A DNA stretch of 64,000 nucleotides from Piscicola geometra (lineage: Eukaryota > Annelida > Clitellata > Hirudinida > Piscicolidae): assembly GCA_943735955.1 (NCBI GenBank), contig OX030955.1, positions 13,732,083 through 13,796,082 of the forward strand, written 5' to 3'. The translations under genes and the position numbers were made by a program. The notes beneath the pieces were generated by a model. It did not search any database and was not told the DNA's origin. It worked only from the letters and a program-made list of their open reading frames with translations. Within the stretch, counting starts at the first letter, position 1. Each line of letters opens with the position of its first letter. This document shows positions 1-11,075 of the stretch, one piece after another.

Positions 1-312
1 TTGTAGTATATGTTGTTGTATTGATAATGTTGTAGTACTTGTTGTTGTATCGGTAATGTTCTAGTACTTGTTGTATTGCTAATGTTTTAGTACTTGTTCT
101 TGTATCGGTAATGTAGTACTTGTTGTACTGGTAATGTTGTAGTACTTGTTGTATTGGTAATGTTGTAGTACTTTTCGTATTTGTAATGTTGTAGTACATC
201 ATTACCATCATTATCATCATCATTTTTATCATCATCATAATCACCATCATTATCATAATCATCTTCACCATCATCATCATCATCATCATCGTCATCATCG
301 TCATCTCCAAAG

Positions 313-1209
313 TTTGCTTGGGGATGGGACTTTTCAAGTTCGAGTAATCTGAATGAGTTGAAGCTGGTGATGCATGAGAAGTACATTATCAGGTGAGAGT
401 GTGTGTGTGTGTGTTTATGTCAGTGTTATTTTCGTAACGAAAACGACAATTCTGAATAATCGTTCCACGAAAACGAAAATAAAAACTAAATTTATTTTCA
501 AAACGAAAACGAAAATAAAAACTAAAATTATTTCCAAAACGAAACTGAAATAAAAACTATAATTATTTTCAAAACGAAAATTAAATAAATTTCAAAGTAT
601 GCCATAATATGTAAATGTAAAGTTTATATAAAAAATATATGTCTATGTTAAAAACATTATCTTTGGGCTTTATGAAAGTAGCGCCGTTTATAAAACGTTA
701 TTTTATTACCGCTTCGCTTTGTCAATTAAATTATCACTAATTTAATCGTAAATTTGTTATTACTCAATAGTTTACGTACTCAATTCTTATAATATTTCAA
801 TTGACTGTTAATTTTAAAAACTTATTTGTTGTTAATATACAGTTCTATTTTACTGTTTCATTTTATGATCAATTAATTTTTTTAGATATAATAAAATAGT
901 GTTCAAAGTTGTAAATTAATATATTTTCAAAACTAAAATGAAAATAAAAACTTTAATTATTTTCAAAATGAAAACGAAAATAAAAACTATAATTAATTCC
1001 AAAACGAAACTGAAATAAAAACTATAATTATTTTATGAAACGAAAATAACACTGGTTTATGTGAGTGTGTGTGTTTGTGTGTGTGTGTGTTTGTGTTTGT
1101 GTGTGTGTGTTTGTGTTTGTGTGTTTGTGTGCGTATGTGTATGTGAGTGTGTGTGTTTGTGTGTGTGTGTGTTTATGTGAGTGTGTGTGTTTGTTTATGT
1201 GTGTGTTTG

Positions 1210-1240
<31 letters not shown>

Positions 1241-3270
1241 CTGTGTGTGTGTTTGTGTGTGTGTGTTTGTGTGTGTGTGTGTTTATGTGAGTGTGTGTGT
1301 TTGTGTGTGTGTGTGTGTTTGTGTGCGCATGCATGTGTGCGTATGTGTACGTGTCTATACGATTCTCTCACACAGACGAATGAAGGATGACGTCTTGAGG
1401 GAGTTGCCTGCCAAGCGGAGGACCGTGGTGATGTTGGAGGCTGGCTCGATGCAGCAGCAGCCAGTGCTGAGCGGGGCAAAGGTGTGTCTGTGCTCTCGAA
1501 GGCATTTTATAGTTGATTTCGTGATGTTTAAGTGTCAGTGATGGGTAAATCTCAAATAATCTCTAAAACTATTTAAATCGCAAGACACAGATTTAAATCA
1601 AATCTTAAAATATTCACATCTCAAATTGAATCTAAAAATTTATTTATCTATTTTATCATACAGTTAGTATTATTCACTTTCTTAATATATTTTTCAAGAA
1701 ATAGTAACTTCATTTAAGTTTTTAATATTCTCTTAAGAAAATAATAATTAAGATAAGGTTTTTATAATATATTTTATGTGTATATTTTAGTGCTTTCATT
1801 GAATCATTTAAAAAAGACTGTTACAAAAATCTAAAAGGCGCTTCATGACGAAAGTTTAATGCACCCTTCACCCTTTATAACACAATATTTCACTTCGCAA
1901 GTCGTTTGAAAAGAGAACAGATGCCAGAGGCAAATAGCGAGTAAGTAGGCGCAAGGGTAGGCAAGTGGTGAACTTGAGTCTCTTCCTGAAGCACTGATAG
2001 CCATGACTCAATCTTTAATTCTGAGATTTGCTTTTCAAATCAAATCAAATCGCACAAAACGAAAGTCGAATCGAATCGTTTTGCTGGAATCGAACTCCCA
2101 TTAAGTCAAAAACGATTCAAATCTCAATCGAGATATGATGAAGTAAATGGCTGATTAGTGTTATAGTGGTATCAAATTACTTCCATGTTGACTCACTCCA
2201 GAACCTCGATCGCAGTGTTCTACTGCAGCTCTTCCATCAAACCGCTGTGATGAAGGAGAAGGCTGTGTGGTGCGTGTTGTGTGTTGTATGTGTTGTGTGG
2301 TGGTCGTGTGTTGTGTGGTGGTCGTGTGTTGTGTGGTGGTTGTGTGTTGTGTGGTGGGAGTTTTGTTGTGGATGCGACACTTTCCACATCTCTTCAAAAC
2401 ACCGCATAAAAACGCTTCAGCAACTCAATTAAACCACACACAAAAACGTTATAACTTCACCAACACCACCTCTCAACAACCACACCAACACCACCTCTCA
2501 ACAACCACACCACAGCGACCACCTCTCAACAACCACAACCACACCACAGCCACACCACAACCACACCACAGCGACTACACCACAACAACCACACCACAGC
2601 GACCACACCACAACGACCACACCACAACGACCACACCACAGCGACTACACCACAACGACCACACCACAGCGACTACACCACAACAACCACACCACAGCGA
2701 CTACACCACAACAACCACACCAACAACCACACCACAACCACACCAACAACCACACCAACGACCACACCACAGCGACTACACCACAACAACCAAACCAACA
2801 ACCACACTACAACCACACCAACAACCACACCAACGACCACACCACAGCGACTACACCACAACAACCACACCACAGCGACTACACCACAACCACACACACC
2901 ACAGCGACTACACCACAACAACCACACCACAGCGACTACACCACAACCACACACACCACAGCGACTACACAAGGCACTTGTTGCAGAGCGGCAAGAGGTT
3001 CCTTCTCTTCGGCCACCACCAGAGCCTCCTAGACGCCGTTGAAGCCGTCGCTGTCGAGGTCATCATCATCATCATCATCATCATCATGGATCATCATCAT
3101 CATCATCATGGATCATCATCATCATCATCATGGATCATCATCATCACTATCCTTCTTGTTTTCTATACCGTTTGCTACGTATTTTTATTTTGGATGAAGA
3201 GCTTTAGCATTGTTATGTCTTTAGTTATTTATTCGAGGGTGCTGATACTGATGATAAAATGATGATGATG

Positions 3271-3326
<56 letters not shown>

Positions 3327-5976
3327 AATGATGATGATGATGATGATACTGATGGTGATAATAATGATGATGATGATGATGATGATGATAATAATGATGA
3401 TGATAATGATGATGATGATGATGATGATGATGGTGATGATGGTGGTCCCAACAGGGCTCCTTCAGTTACATCCGCATCGATGGAGCAACCAAGCCCGAGC
3501 ATCGCAACTTTCTCTGCAAGGCATTGTTCTTGCTCTTATCAATATTACTTTTAAATATTAATATTTTTTTTATTATTAACAGTAGTATTATTTATTTATT
3601 TTTTGTATTATAGTTGTATTAATAATATTAATAATAATTAATATTATTAATATTATTGAACGGCAGCATCATTATCGGTATCATCATCAATACCACCATC
3701 ATCATCATCATCATCATCACCACCATCATCATCATCATCACTTTCTCAGAAGTTCCAAGGTGATTCAAGCGTTCAACTCGCCATCTTGAGCATCATTGCT
3801 GCCAACGCAGGTGGGTCGTCAGCATTGCAATGTCGTTATTTGTCGCTGTTTGAAAGAAGAAGAGTTAGGAATTAAGTTTTTATTCTATTTTTTAAACGCA
3901 CAATTTATACAGCATTAGGAAATAGAATTTAATCTGCATATTTTTTTTTCGTTTTGCTTAAATAATAGACTTTAATTTAACTCCATTTCCTTTCTTTTGC
4001 ATACTCATAATATTTGTTCCATTGTCATGGCTAACAATGACGAGCATTATTATAGTGGCGTATAACCCGAACGGGCTTCCAGGCCACTTAGGCTGCATAT
4101 TTTCATTTGCGCCTTTGGGTTACTAGGGCATTGGTTGCACTTGAACCTTAGACCTTTCATTATTGGTCAAGCCGAGAGTCGTTGCCGACTCGGCTACCCG
4201 TATTTATTTCAAATATCAATACCAATATTCTATCAATCGTAGTTATATTTATAATTTATTTTTAGTTTTAAGGATCTTTCCTTCCCATTTCTTCCCACAG
4301 GAATCAATCTCTCGTCAGCCAGTCAAGTCGTCTTCGCAGAGCTCTTCTGGAATCCTGGGGTAGGCATTACCTCTAGTACTTGTTTTTAGTATTTTCTTAT
4401 AGTTTTGCTTTTGTATTACTTGATACTTTTGCATTTGTATGTAGTATTATTTGATACTTTGCTTTCGTATGTAGTAGTATGTATTACTTCAACATTTGTA
4501 GGTAGTATTATGCATTACTTCAACATTTGTATGTAGTATTATGTATTACTTCAACATTTGTATGTAGTATTATGTATCACTTCAACATTTGTATGTAGTA
4601 TTATGTTTTACTTCAACATTTGTATGTATTATTATGCATTACTTCAACATTTGTATGTAGTATTATGCATTACTTCAACATTTGTATGTAGTATTATGCA
4701 TTACTTCAACATTTGTATGTAGTATTATGCATTATTTCAACATTTGTATGTAGTATCATGTATTACTTCAACATTTGTATGTAGTATTATGTATTCAACA
4801 TTTGTATGTAGTATTATGCATTACTTCAACATTTGTATGTATTATTATGTATTCAACATTTGTATGTAGTATTATGCATTACTTCAACATTTGTATGTAG
4901 TATTATGTATTCAACATTTGTATGTAGTATTATGCATTACTTCAACATTTGTATGTAGTATTATGCATTACTTCAACATTTGTATGTAGTATTATGCATT
5001 ACTTCAACATTTGTATGTAGTATTATGTATTCAACATTTGTATGTAGTATTATGCATTACTTCAACATTTGTATGTAGTATTATGCATTACTTCAACATT
5101 TGTATGTAGTATTATGCATTACTTCAACATTTGTATGTATTATTATGCATTACTTCAACATTTGTATGTAGTATTATGTATTCAACATTTGTATGTAGTA
5201 TTATGCATTACTTCAACATTTGTATGTAGTATTATGTATTCAACATTTGTATGTAGTATTATGCATTACTTCAACATTTGTATGTATTATTATGTATTCA
5301 ACATTTGTATGTAGTATTATGCATTACTTCAACATTTGTATGTAGTATTATGTATTCAACATTTGTATGTAGTATTATGCATTACTTCAACATTTGTATG
5401 TAGTATTATGCATTACTTCAACATTTGTATGTAGTATTATGCATTACTTCAACATTTGTATGTAGTATTATGTATTCAACATTTGTATGTAGTATTATGC
5501 ATTACTTCAACATTTGTATGTAGTATTATGCATTACTTCAACATTTGTATGTAGTATTATGCATTACTTCAACATTTGTATGTATTATTATGCATTACTT
5601 CAACATTTGTATGTAGTATTATGTATTCAACATTTGTATGTAGTATTATGCATTACTTCAACATTTGTATGTAGTATTATGCATTACTTCAACATTTGTA
5701 TGTATTATTATGCATTACTTCAACATTTGTATGTAGTATCATGTATTACTTCAACATTTGTATGTAGTATTATGTATTCAACATTTGTATGTAGTATTAT
5801 GCATTACTTCAACATTTGTATGTATTATTATGCATTACTTCAACATTTGTATGTATTATTATGCATTACTTCAACATTTGTATGTATTATTATGCATTAC
5901 TTCAACATTTGTATGTAGTATTATGCATTACTTCAACATTTGTATGTAGTATTATGCATTACTTCAACATTTGTAT

Positions 5977-6009
<33 letters not shown>

Positions 6010-8234
6010 GAGAGGCAGAGATCACTTGCAACTATAACACTGCACCACTTTCCTAGCATTGTTCTCTTGGCAAATCATTCTTCATTTTCGCCAGATTTTG
6101 GTGCAGGCTGAGGACAGAGTACACAGAATAGGTGCTTATGAGGAGGAGGAGGAGGAGGATGATGCTGATGATGATGATGAGGATGATGATGATGATGATG
6201 AGGATGGTGATGATGATGATGATGATGATTTGACGATTAGGATGGTGATGATGATGATTATGATGGTGATGATAATGATGATGATGATGATGAGGATGAT
6301 GAGGATGATGATTATGAGGATGATGATTATGAGGATGATGATGATTTGAGGATTAGGATGGTGATGATGATGATGGTAATGATGATGATTATGATGATGA
6401 TAATGAAGGCCAGGTGAATTCTGTGACGATCCAGTATCTGGTAGCGAAAAGCACTTCTGACGACTACGTTTGGTAAGCACTATAAGACTACTGGTCTAAA
6501 TGGCTTAGGGTGATTTCATAGAATTTCGATCAAAATAAATTCAATTTTACATCCCCCACCCTCAGAAATTTATGAAATTTTTATATTATGCTTAGATACG
6601 TTGTCCATCAAAATGAAAAATATAACAAATGACATTTTTTTTAAAGTCGCCGAGTTATTGACCTTCAAAATACACCGAAGTCAAAACCACTTCTCTGTTC
6701 AATTTGAAATCTCAGCCTATATTTATCAGAACGAATAATGTAGTATACCTTTTGAAAAATTGGATTTTTTATATTTTTCATTTTGATAGACAACGTATCT
6801 TAACATAATATAAAAGTTTCATAAGTTTCTGAGGGGGGGGGGTGCACTAGATTGGTCGAAATTCTATGGAATGACCCTCTAGAAAAATAAAAAAATAGCA
6901 AATTAGCATTTTTCAGAATAATTATTCTCAGCTCCGAAATTATTTTCAGTTACCATTTTTCTTCTCAAACTGTTCTCAATCTGTTTGCACTGCAGTTTTT
7001 TGGCTACCGTTAGTGGTTTGCCGAGAAAACCTCGACATACGAGACTCAGAGCATTCTGCACAATTTAGAATTCTTCTATATAGAATTTTTTTTAAAGATT
7101 TTTATTTGCGGTTTTGCATATAAAATATCACATGAAACAAGGCAGACGTTTGAGCATGGAATGGAAGAAAAAATAAACGAAAATATTCCGATGTATATTT
7201 CATAAAGTGATTTCTGCATTTTATCTTTTTCGAATTTTCAAAGAAATACTGCACGCAGGTACGATAAGCAAAAAATTATAATTCATCAAATATAACGGAT
7301 ATAATTACCTCGACAATTAATCGATAAGCAAGTCGATTGTGACATTTTAGAGTATAGAATATATCCTGAAATAAGGTCGATGGTGAAGAGGAAGCTGGAA
7401 ATGCTGAGCAGTGCAGGCCTCAGCAAGAGCGACTTCGACCAGGCCAGCACCTCCGACTTCAAGGTGACTCTGTCGTAGCTCTTCTTGTCTCAGTTCGTCT
7501 AATAGGCTTTCATTTATTTTTATCATTTCTTTGCTTATAGGTTTGAAAGTATTAGATTTTTTAGAGTTATATTTTTATATTTATTGAACCAATATAGTTT
7601 TCATATTTATTGAATCAAGATAGTTTTTATATTTTTTGAATCAATATAGTTTTTATATTTATTGAATCAATATAGTTTTTATATTTTTTGAATCAATATA
7701 GTTTTTATATTTATTGAATCAATATAGTTTTTATATTTATTGAATCAATATAGTTTTTATATTTTTTGAATCAATATAGTTTTTATATTTTTTGAATCAA
7801 TATAGTTTTTATATTTTTTGAATCAATATAGTTTTTATCTTGTAGTTAATCTATTCCATATAACTATCACTTTAATCTATTAAATATATTTAATTAATTT
7901 TTTAATTTATTCATACATTTAAATGTATATTTCTCATTAGTGTCTTTATTATACTCCCCAGGATCCCATGCAAAAATGTCTCGACGGCTTTTTCAAGAAA
8001 GAGACTGAAGCGATTAGTGAACGTGTGACTGATGACGATCTGTTGTGGGCAGTGGAGGAGGAAGACGACAATGGTCACGAAGAACTCTGGTCCGACGAAG
8101 ATGACGCTGAGTTGAATGACAAGTTTGAAATGATTCTTGCCGACAATGTTGACACTCAGACTAATAAGGACGAGGTAGACAAAATTCAAGTGGTTGCAAT
8201 GTCGATCAACAGTAAAAAGGCCAGGCTGGAGTAG
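313..8234 (+). CDS. SMARCAL1: SMARCAL1/HARP-like annealing helicase, C-terminal half (partial at 5' end)
   Basis: SNF2-family ATPase that reanneals RPA-coated DNA at stalled forks (family knowledge). Exons: 313-392, 1376-1481, 2202-2269, 2974-3058, 3455-3520, 3750-3810, 4301-4359, 6095-6131, 6409-6472, 7376-7463 and 7962-8234. They total 987 nt, giving 328 residues plus stop with all phases agreeing. Seen in order: the start of helicase lobe 2 (SSNLNELKL, RRMKDDVLRELPAKRR), FLLFGHHQSLLDAV, IRIDGAT, LAILSIIAANAG, VVFAELFWNPG, the arginine-finger box QAEDRVHRIG, and an acidic C-terminus. Block order and spacing match vertebrate SMARCAL1 as I remember it. The N-terminal RPA-binding, HARP and ATPase lobe 1 regions lie off the window. 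Intron 5 (3521-3749) has a GC-AG border. Introns are filled with microsatellites, a MITE, a SINE and satellites. Confidence 0.93.
421..1054 (+). mobile_element. hAT-type MITE, copy A (634 bp) in SMARCAL1 intron 1
   Basis: The ends are CAGTGTTATTTTCGT and its near complement ACGAAAATAACACTG-like. Perfect 8-bp target duplications GTTTATGT sit at 413-420 and 1055-1062. The interior is AT-rich with repeated AAAACGAAAACGAAAATAAA blocks near both ends and no coding capacity. Copies B (21487-22320) and C (41149-41753, inverted) share ends and interior. The 8-bp duplication and CAGTGTT terminus are typical of hAT superfamily elements. Confidence 0.85.
1058..1330. repeat. (GT)n-rich microsatellite with TTTGTG variants
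   Basis: About 270 bp of degenerate GT/TTTGTG dinucleotide repeat directly upstream of the acceptor of SMARCAL1 exon 2. It also continues the GT tract at 393-420 that the MITE interrupts. Confidence 0.9.
2278..2360. repeat. GTGTTGTGTGGTGGTC minisatellite
   Basis: Four or five copies of a TGTGTTGTGTGGTGGTCG-type unit begin within ten bases of the donor of SMARCAL1 exon 3. Confidence 0.8.
2455..2970. repeat. CACACCACAGCGACTACACC minisatellite
   Basis: Irregular array built from CACACCACAAC and CAGCGACTACACCACAA words. It fills the intron up to the acceptor of SMARCAL1 exon 4 at 2974. A long open frame (Thr/His/Pro-rich) crosses it only because stop codons are rare in this composition. Confidence 0.85.
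3059..3447. repeat. (ATC)n and (ATG)n trinucleotide tracts in an intron
   Basis: The donor GTCATCATC is itself the start of an (ATC)n run (3059-3145). A (GATGAT)n run (3258-3445) ends next to the acceptor of the following exon. Further ATC tracts at 3670-3740 precede the next acceptor. Confidence 0.9.
4036..4203 (-). mobile_element. tRNA-derived SINE, copy 1
   Basis: Read on the minus strand, a tRNA-like head (GGGTAGCCGAGTCGGC, then GGTTCAAGTGC as a B-box-like motif) is followed by TGCCCTAGTAACCCA and a tail ending GCCACTATAATAATGCTCGT. The same body and tail recur on the plus strand at about 50975-51182. The A-box/B-box arrangement supports a Pol III-transcribed SINE. It lies inside a SMARCAL1 intron. 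Confidence 0.7.
4440..5990. repeat. 31/27-bp satellite array (about 50 units)
   Basis: Tandem units contain CAACATTTGTATGTAGTATT followed by ATGCATTACTT (31 bp) or a version lacking ACTT (27 bp). Long- and short-unit order is partly repeated about 445 bp apart, indicating a higher-order repeat. The array ends in (ATT)n at 5977-6006. Open frames across it are repeat artefacts. It lies in the SMARCAL1 intron between exons 7 and 8. Confidence 0.95.
6140..6405. repeat. (GAT)n/(GAG)n intronic tract
   Basis: Degenerate GAT, GAG and ATG trinucleotides fill the whole short intron between the exon encoding QAEDRVHRI and the exon encoding QVNSVTIQYLVAK. Confidence 0.9.
7575..7840. repeat. 26-bp AT-rich tandem repeat (about 10 units)
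   Basis: Units read TTTTTATATTTATTGAATCA plus ATATAG, with a T/A variant (TTTTTTG versus TTTATTG). It lies in the last SMARCAL1 intron. Confidence 0.9.
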
Positions 8235-8284
8235 AAGTAGAACAAAGTTTTTTTTTTCAAACTTCCATTAAAAAGACTTTTATA

Positions 8285-8290
8285 AATAAA
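8285..8290 (+). terminator. Poly(A) signal of SMARCAL1
   Basis: AATAAA lies 51 bp after the SMARCAL1 stop codon. Related LINE sequence begins about 35 bp further on, so the 3' UTR is short or ends inside the LINE. Confidence 0.6.
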
Positions 8291-8319
8291 ACTTTTAAAC
8301 TTTTTCATGGCACTTCGAG

Positions 8320-10016
8320 TCTTTATGTATCTTATAATAGACCTACACCATCTTTTACTAAGTTCACTTCTGAATCATTATCATCCTTTTCTCCTGTCAC
8401 ATTGGACCATCTTACAAATATAATTAATTCTATGTCTCCCACTTCTTGTTCTCTAGATCTTATTCCTACAACCCTTTTTAAAGAACTCTCTTTTTTATTC
8501 TATCCTATTGTTCTGGATTTGGTTAACTTATCTTTGTCTACATCTAAATTTCCGTCTGCCCTCAAATCTTCATTTATTATTCCTACAATTAAGAAGCCTT
8601 CTCTTGATCCTGCATCCTTATCCAGTTATAGACCTGTATCTAACATTTCCTTTCTTTCTAAGGTCCTTGAAAAAGTTATTTCTCAACAATTAACCTTCTA
8701 TCTAGAAAAAAACTCACTTCTTCCTTCCTCTCAATCTGGTTTCAGAATTGGCCACTCCACTGAAACTGCTTTACTTAAACTCTATAATGACCTTATTTTA
8801 ACTTCTGATTCTAATGCCTCTTCTCTTCTTTTATGCCTTGACTTTTCAGCTGCTTTTGACACTGTCGACCATACGCTTTTATTAAATGTTTTAGACTCTT
8901 CCTTTAATATTTCTGGTTCCTCTCTTATCTGGCTTAAATCCTATCTTTCTGAGCGAACTTCCTATGTATCAATAGAATCTTCTCGTTCTTCTTCTGTTTC
9001 TTTATCTTATGGTGTTCCACAGGGCTCAATTCTTGGTCCCTTACTTTTTATTCTTTATACCTCGGAACTTCCTAATATTATTTCGTCATCTTCTCTAAAC
9101 AGTCAAATTTATGCTGACGACTCCTATATTTATACATCTTTTACTGACTCTTCTCTTGACCTTACTGTTGATAAAATAACTCTCTGTCTTCAATCTATAA
9201 TCTCTTGGGCTTCTTCTATGTTTCTCAAACTTAATCCGGACAAATTTGAACTCATATATTTCAATAAAAAATCAAAGTCTTTACTATCTCTTCCTTCTTT
9301 AGTTTTGCCTCCCCCCTCTTCACTCTCTCTAAACCCTTCATCTTCTATTCGTAGCCTTGGTTTTATTTTTGATTCTAACTTGTCTTTAGCTCCTCAAATT
9401 CTATCTGTCTCTAAATCTTGCTACTTCCACATTCGTCGTATTAAACAGCTTCTTCCTTTTCTCGATGATCCTACCCTACAACTTCTTGTATCTTCTCTAG
9501 TTCTGTCCAGGATTGATTATTGCAACTCTCTTTACTATGGTCTCCCTAATACTACTTTGGCTCCTCTAAATAAAACCTTCAATTGTGCTGCTCGTCTTGT
9601 TGCTCGTGCTCCTAAGTTTTCTCACATTTCTCCTTATCTTCGTTTGTTACATTGGCTACCTTTGAGATCTAGAGTGACTTTTAAAATATGCCTAAATATG
9701 TTTAAAATTCATAACTGTAATGCTCCAATCTATCTTAAAAATCTAATTAAACAACCCCCTAAATCTGGTCTAAGATCATCCAACTTTAATCGTTTTTTTC
9801 GTTTTCCAGTTAAACACTCTTTTGCTAAACGTTCTTTTTCTTACTGTGGTCCTCTTTTATGGAATTCTTTACCTTCTTCTTTAACTTCAACTAAGTCACT
9901 CATAACTTTCCGTCGAGGCCTGAAGACGTACTTGTTTGGGACGTGATGGCTGAGCGCTTTTGTTCACTTAGTAAAGGGCGCTATACAAATTATTAGTGAT
10001 TGATTGATTGATTGAT
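8320..10016 (+). mobile_element. CR1/L2-type LINE, 5'-truncated copy 1
   Basis: Related sequence begins near 8320 and aligns with the inverted copy at 25368-27190. It ends with GAGCGCTTTTGTTCACTTAG, AAAGGGCGCTATACAAAT and a (TGAT)n tail, the usual 3' layout of the CR1/L2 group. About 1.7 kb, so the 5' ORF, endonuclease and first RT motifs are missing. Confidence 0.9.
8324..9946 (+). CDS. LINE reverse transcriptase, C-terminal part of ORF2
   Basis: An uninterrupted frame of about 540 codons remains after 5' truncation; it has no true start (the TTG at 8402 is only an internal codon). Reverse transcriptase motifs appear in order: YRPVSNISFLSKVLEKVI, QSGFRIGHSTETAL, CLDFSAAFDTVDHTLL (palm Asp), GVPQGSILGPLLFILY, the catalytic box IYADDSYIY, the LKLNPDKFE thumb region, and the DYCNSLYYGLP and LHWLPLRSRVTFKIC blocks typical of the CR1/L2 C-terminus. 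The open frame suggests a young insertion, but the copy cannot be autonomous because the endonuclease is absent. Confidence 0.9.
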   Translation, partial: YVSYNRPTPSFTKFTSESLSSFSPVTLDHLTNIINSMSPTSCSLDLIPTTLFKELSFLFYPIVLDLVNLSLSTSKFPSALKSSFIIPTIKKPSLDPASLSSYRPVSNISFLSKVLEKVISQQLTFYLEKNSLLPSSQSGFRIGHSTETALLKLYNDLILTSDSNASSLLLCLDFSAAFDTVDHTLLLNVLDSSFNISGSSLIWLKSYLSERTSYVSIESSRSSSVSLSYGVPQGSILGPLLFILYTSELPNIISSSSLNSQIYADDSYIYTSFTDSSLDLTVDKITLCLQSIISWASSMFLKLNPDKFELIYFNKKSKSLLSLPSLVLPPPSSLSLNPSSSIRSLGFIFDSNLSLAPQILSVSKSCYFHIRRIKQLLPFLDDPTLQLLVSSLVLSRIDYCNSLYYGLPNTTLAPLNKTFNCAARLVARAPKFSHISPYLRLLHWLPLRSRVTFKICLNMFKIHNCNAPIYLKNLIKQPPKSGLRSSNFNRFFRFPVKHSFAKRSFSYCGPLLWNSLPSSLTSTKSLITFRRGLKTYLFGT

Positions 10017-10169
10017 ATCATTCCGATTAAATGTAATTCATCCCTTTGGAAAAACTGTTCTATATATACAAATTTAGATATTTTTTCTTTTCTAAAATGC
10101 TTCAGTTGAAGTTTACTGATGATTGAATAATCTTTGAAAAAAAGAAAAATGCTGCAACGTAGCCTTAAC

Positions 10170-10310
10170 CTATCAATCAATCAATCAAATCAATTTCTAT
10201 AGCGCTCTTTCCTCAAATTCAAGAGCGCTGGTAAATGAATTTGTTAAACAGATATGTCTTCAGATACGTAATAAAGTAAATAATGATATAGAAGTAGTTA
10301 AATAAGGAGG
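10170..10310 (-). mobile_element. LINE/SINE 3' end fragment, inverted
   Basis: A (TCAA)n run followed by ATTTCTATAGCGCTCTTTCC and TCAAGAGCGCT is the reverse complement of the stem-loop plus TGAT tail seen at 32445-32515 and 35728-35775. Confidence 0.7.
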
Positions 10311-10404
10311 TGATAAGTTTTAAATATATGGACATCTTTAAAGAAGGGTCATCTAAGTAAGGTAATAATTGTCTAATACATCAGTTTCAATAGATAATAG
10401 ATAT

Positions 10405-10680
10405 AAACAGTCATGTGTAGAAGATTCGTTCTGACAGTCTGTCCTTCATCTGCAGAGCTCATTTGCCTTGTGAAGTAAGTAGCCAGTGGGTGCTTGCAAG
10501 CTGTGCACTGGTGTTCAAATTGAGGCCCTGGCACTTCTTCATAAACACAGTCATGTATTGAAGATTCGTTCTAACAGTCTGTTCTTCATCTGCAGAGCTC
10601 ATGTGCCTTGTGAAGTAGGTAGCCAGTGGGTTCTTGCAAACTGTGCATTAGTGCTCAATTTGAGGCCTTGGCACTTCTTC
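10405..10680 (+). repeat. Tandem duplication (about 140-bp unit) with tRNA-like box motifs
   Basis: Two diverged copies (about 10405-10545 and 10546-10680) each contain TAGCCAGTGGGT (A-box-like) and 33 to 35 bp later TGTTCAAATTGAGG or TGCTCAATTTGAGG (B-box-like). This could be a tRNA-derived SINE dimer or degenerate tRNA pseudogenes. No intact cloverleaf was found. Confidence 0.5.
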
Positions 10681-10866
10681 CTTTTAAAATCAGTTTTTAT
10701 TGTAGTCCGTTAGACAGTTATTGGTTGAGGATTTTAATTCCGAGAGCAAGATAAATTTAAAACCAGAGAACAAGAAAAGATATAAATTATAATTACTATA
10801 ATTATTTGAAATTAAAAAAAACTAAATTATTAGATAAGAAGACAAACTATTTAACAAAATCATTAC

Positions 10867-10902
10867 GGTTAAAGCGGCTGCCAAGATGGCAGCTGCTAAC
10901 CT
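10867..10902. repeat. Palindrome AGCGGCTGCCAAGATGGCAG
   Basis: Imperfect palindrome GCGGCTGCCAAGATGGCAGC. A reverse-oriented version (TTAGCGGCTGCCATTTTGGT, then AGCCGCT) lies at 12428-12458. It may mark the ends of a composite repeat. Confidence 0.55.
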
Positions 10903-11075
10903 ATAGCCCTAACCTTAACCTACATCCCTAACCCACAATCCTAAACCCCCTAACCCTAGCCCATAACCCTAAGCCATAACTTTAACCCCATAACCCTAAC
11001 CCCATAGCCCTAAGCCATAACCTTAACCCTATAACCCTAGCCCATAAACCTAACCCATTTCCCTAACCTTATGAA
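10900..11075. repeat. Degenerate (CCCTAA)n telomere-like block
   Basis: About 175 bp of CCCTAACC, CCATAACC and CCCTAGCC words, a decayed form of the TTAGGG telomere repeat reading C-rich on the plus strand. It is interstitial, with genes on both sides, so it is either a transposon component or a repaired break scar. Confidence 0.8.

Noticed and set aside
2267..3262. 331-residue Thr/His/Pro plus-strand frame
   Set aside because: It joins a minisatellite with SMARCAL1 exon 4. Only 2974-3058 is coding, as shown by the helicase block.
10405..10680. Functional tRNA genes
   Set aside because: Box-like motifs are present, but acceptor and anticodon stems do not pair.
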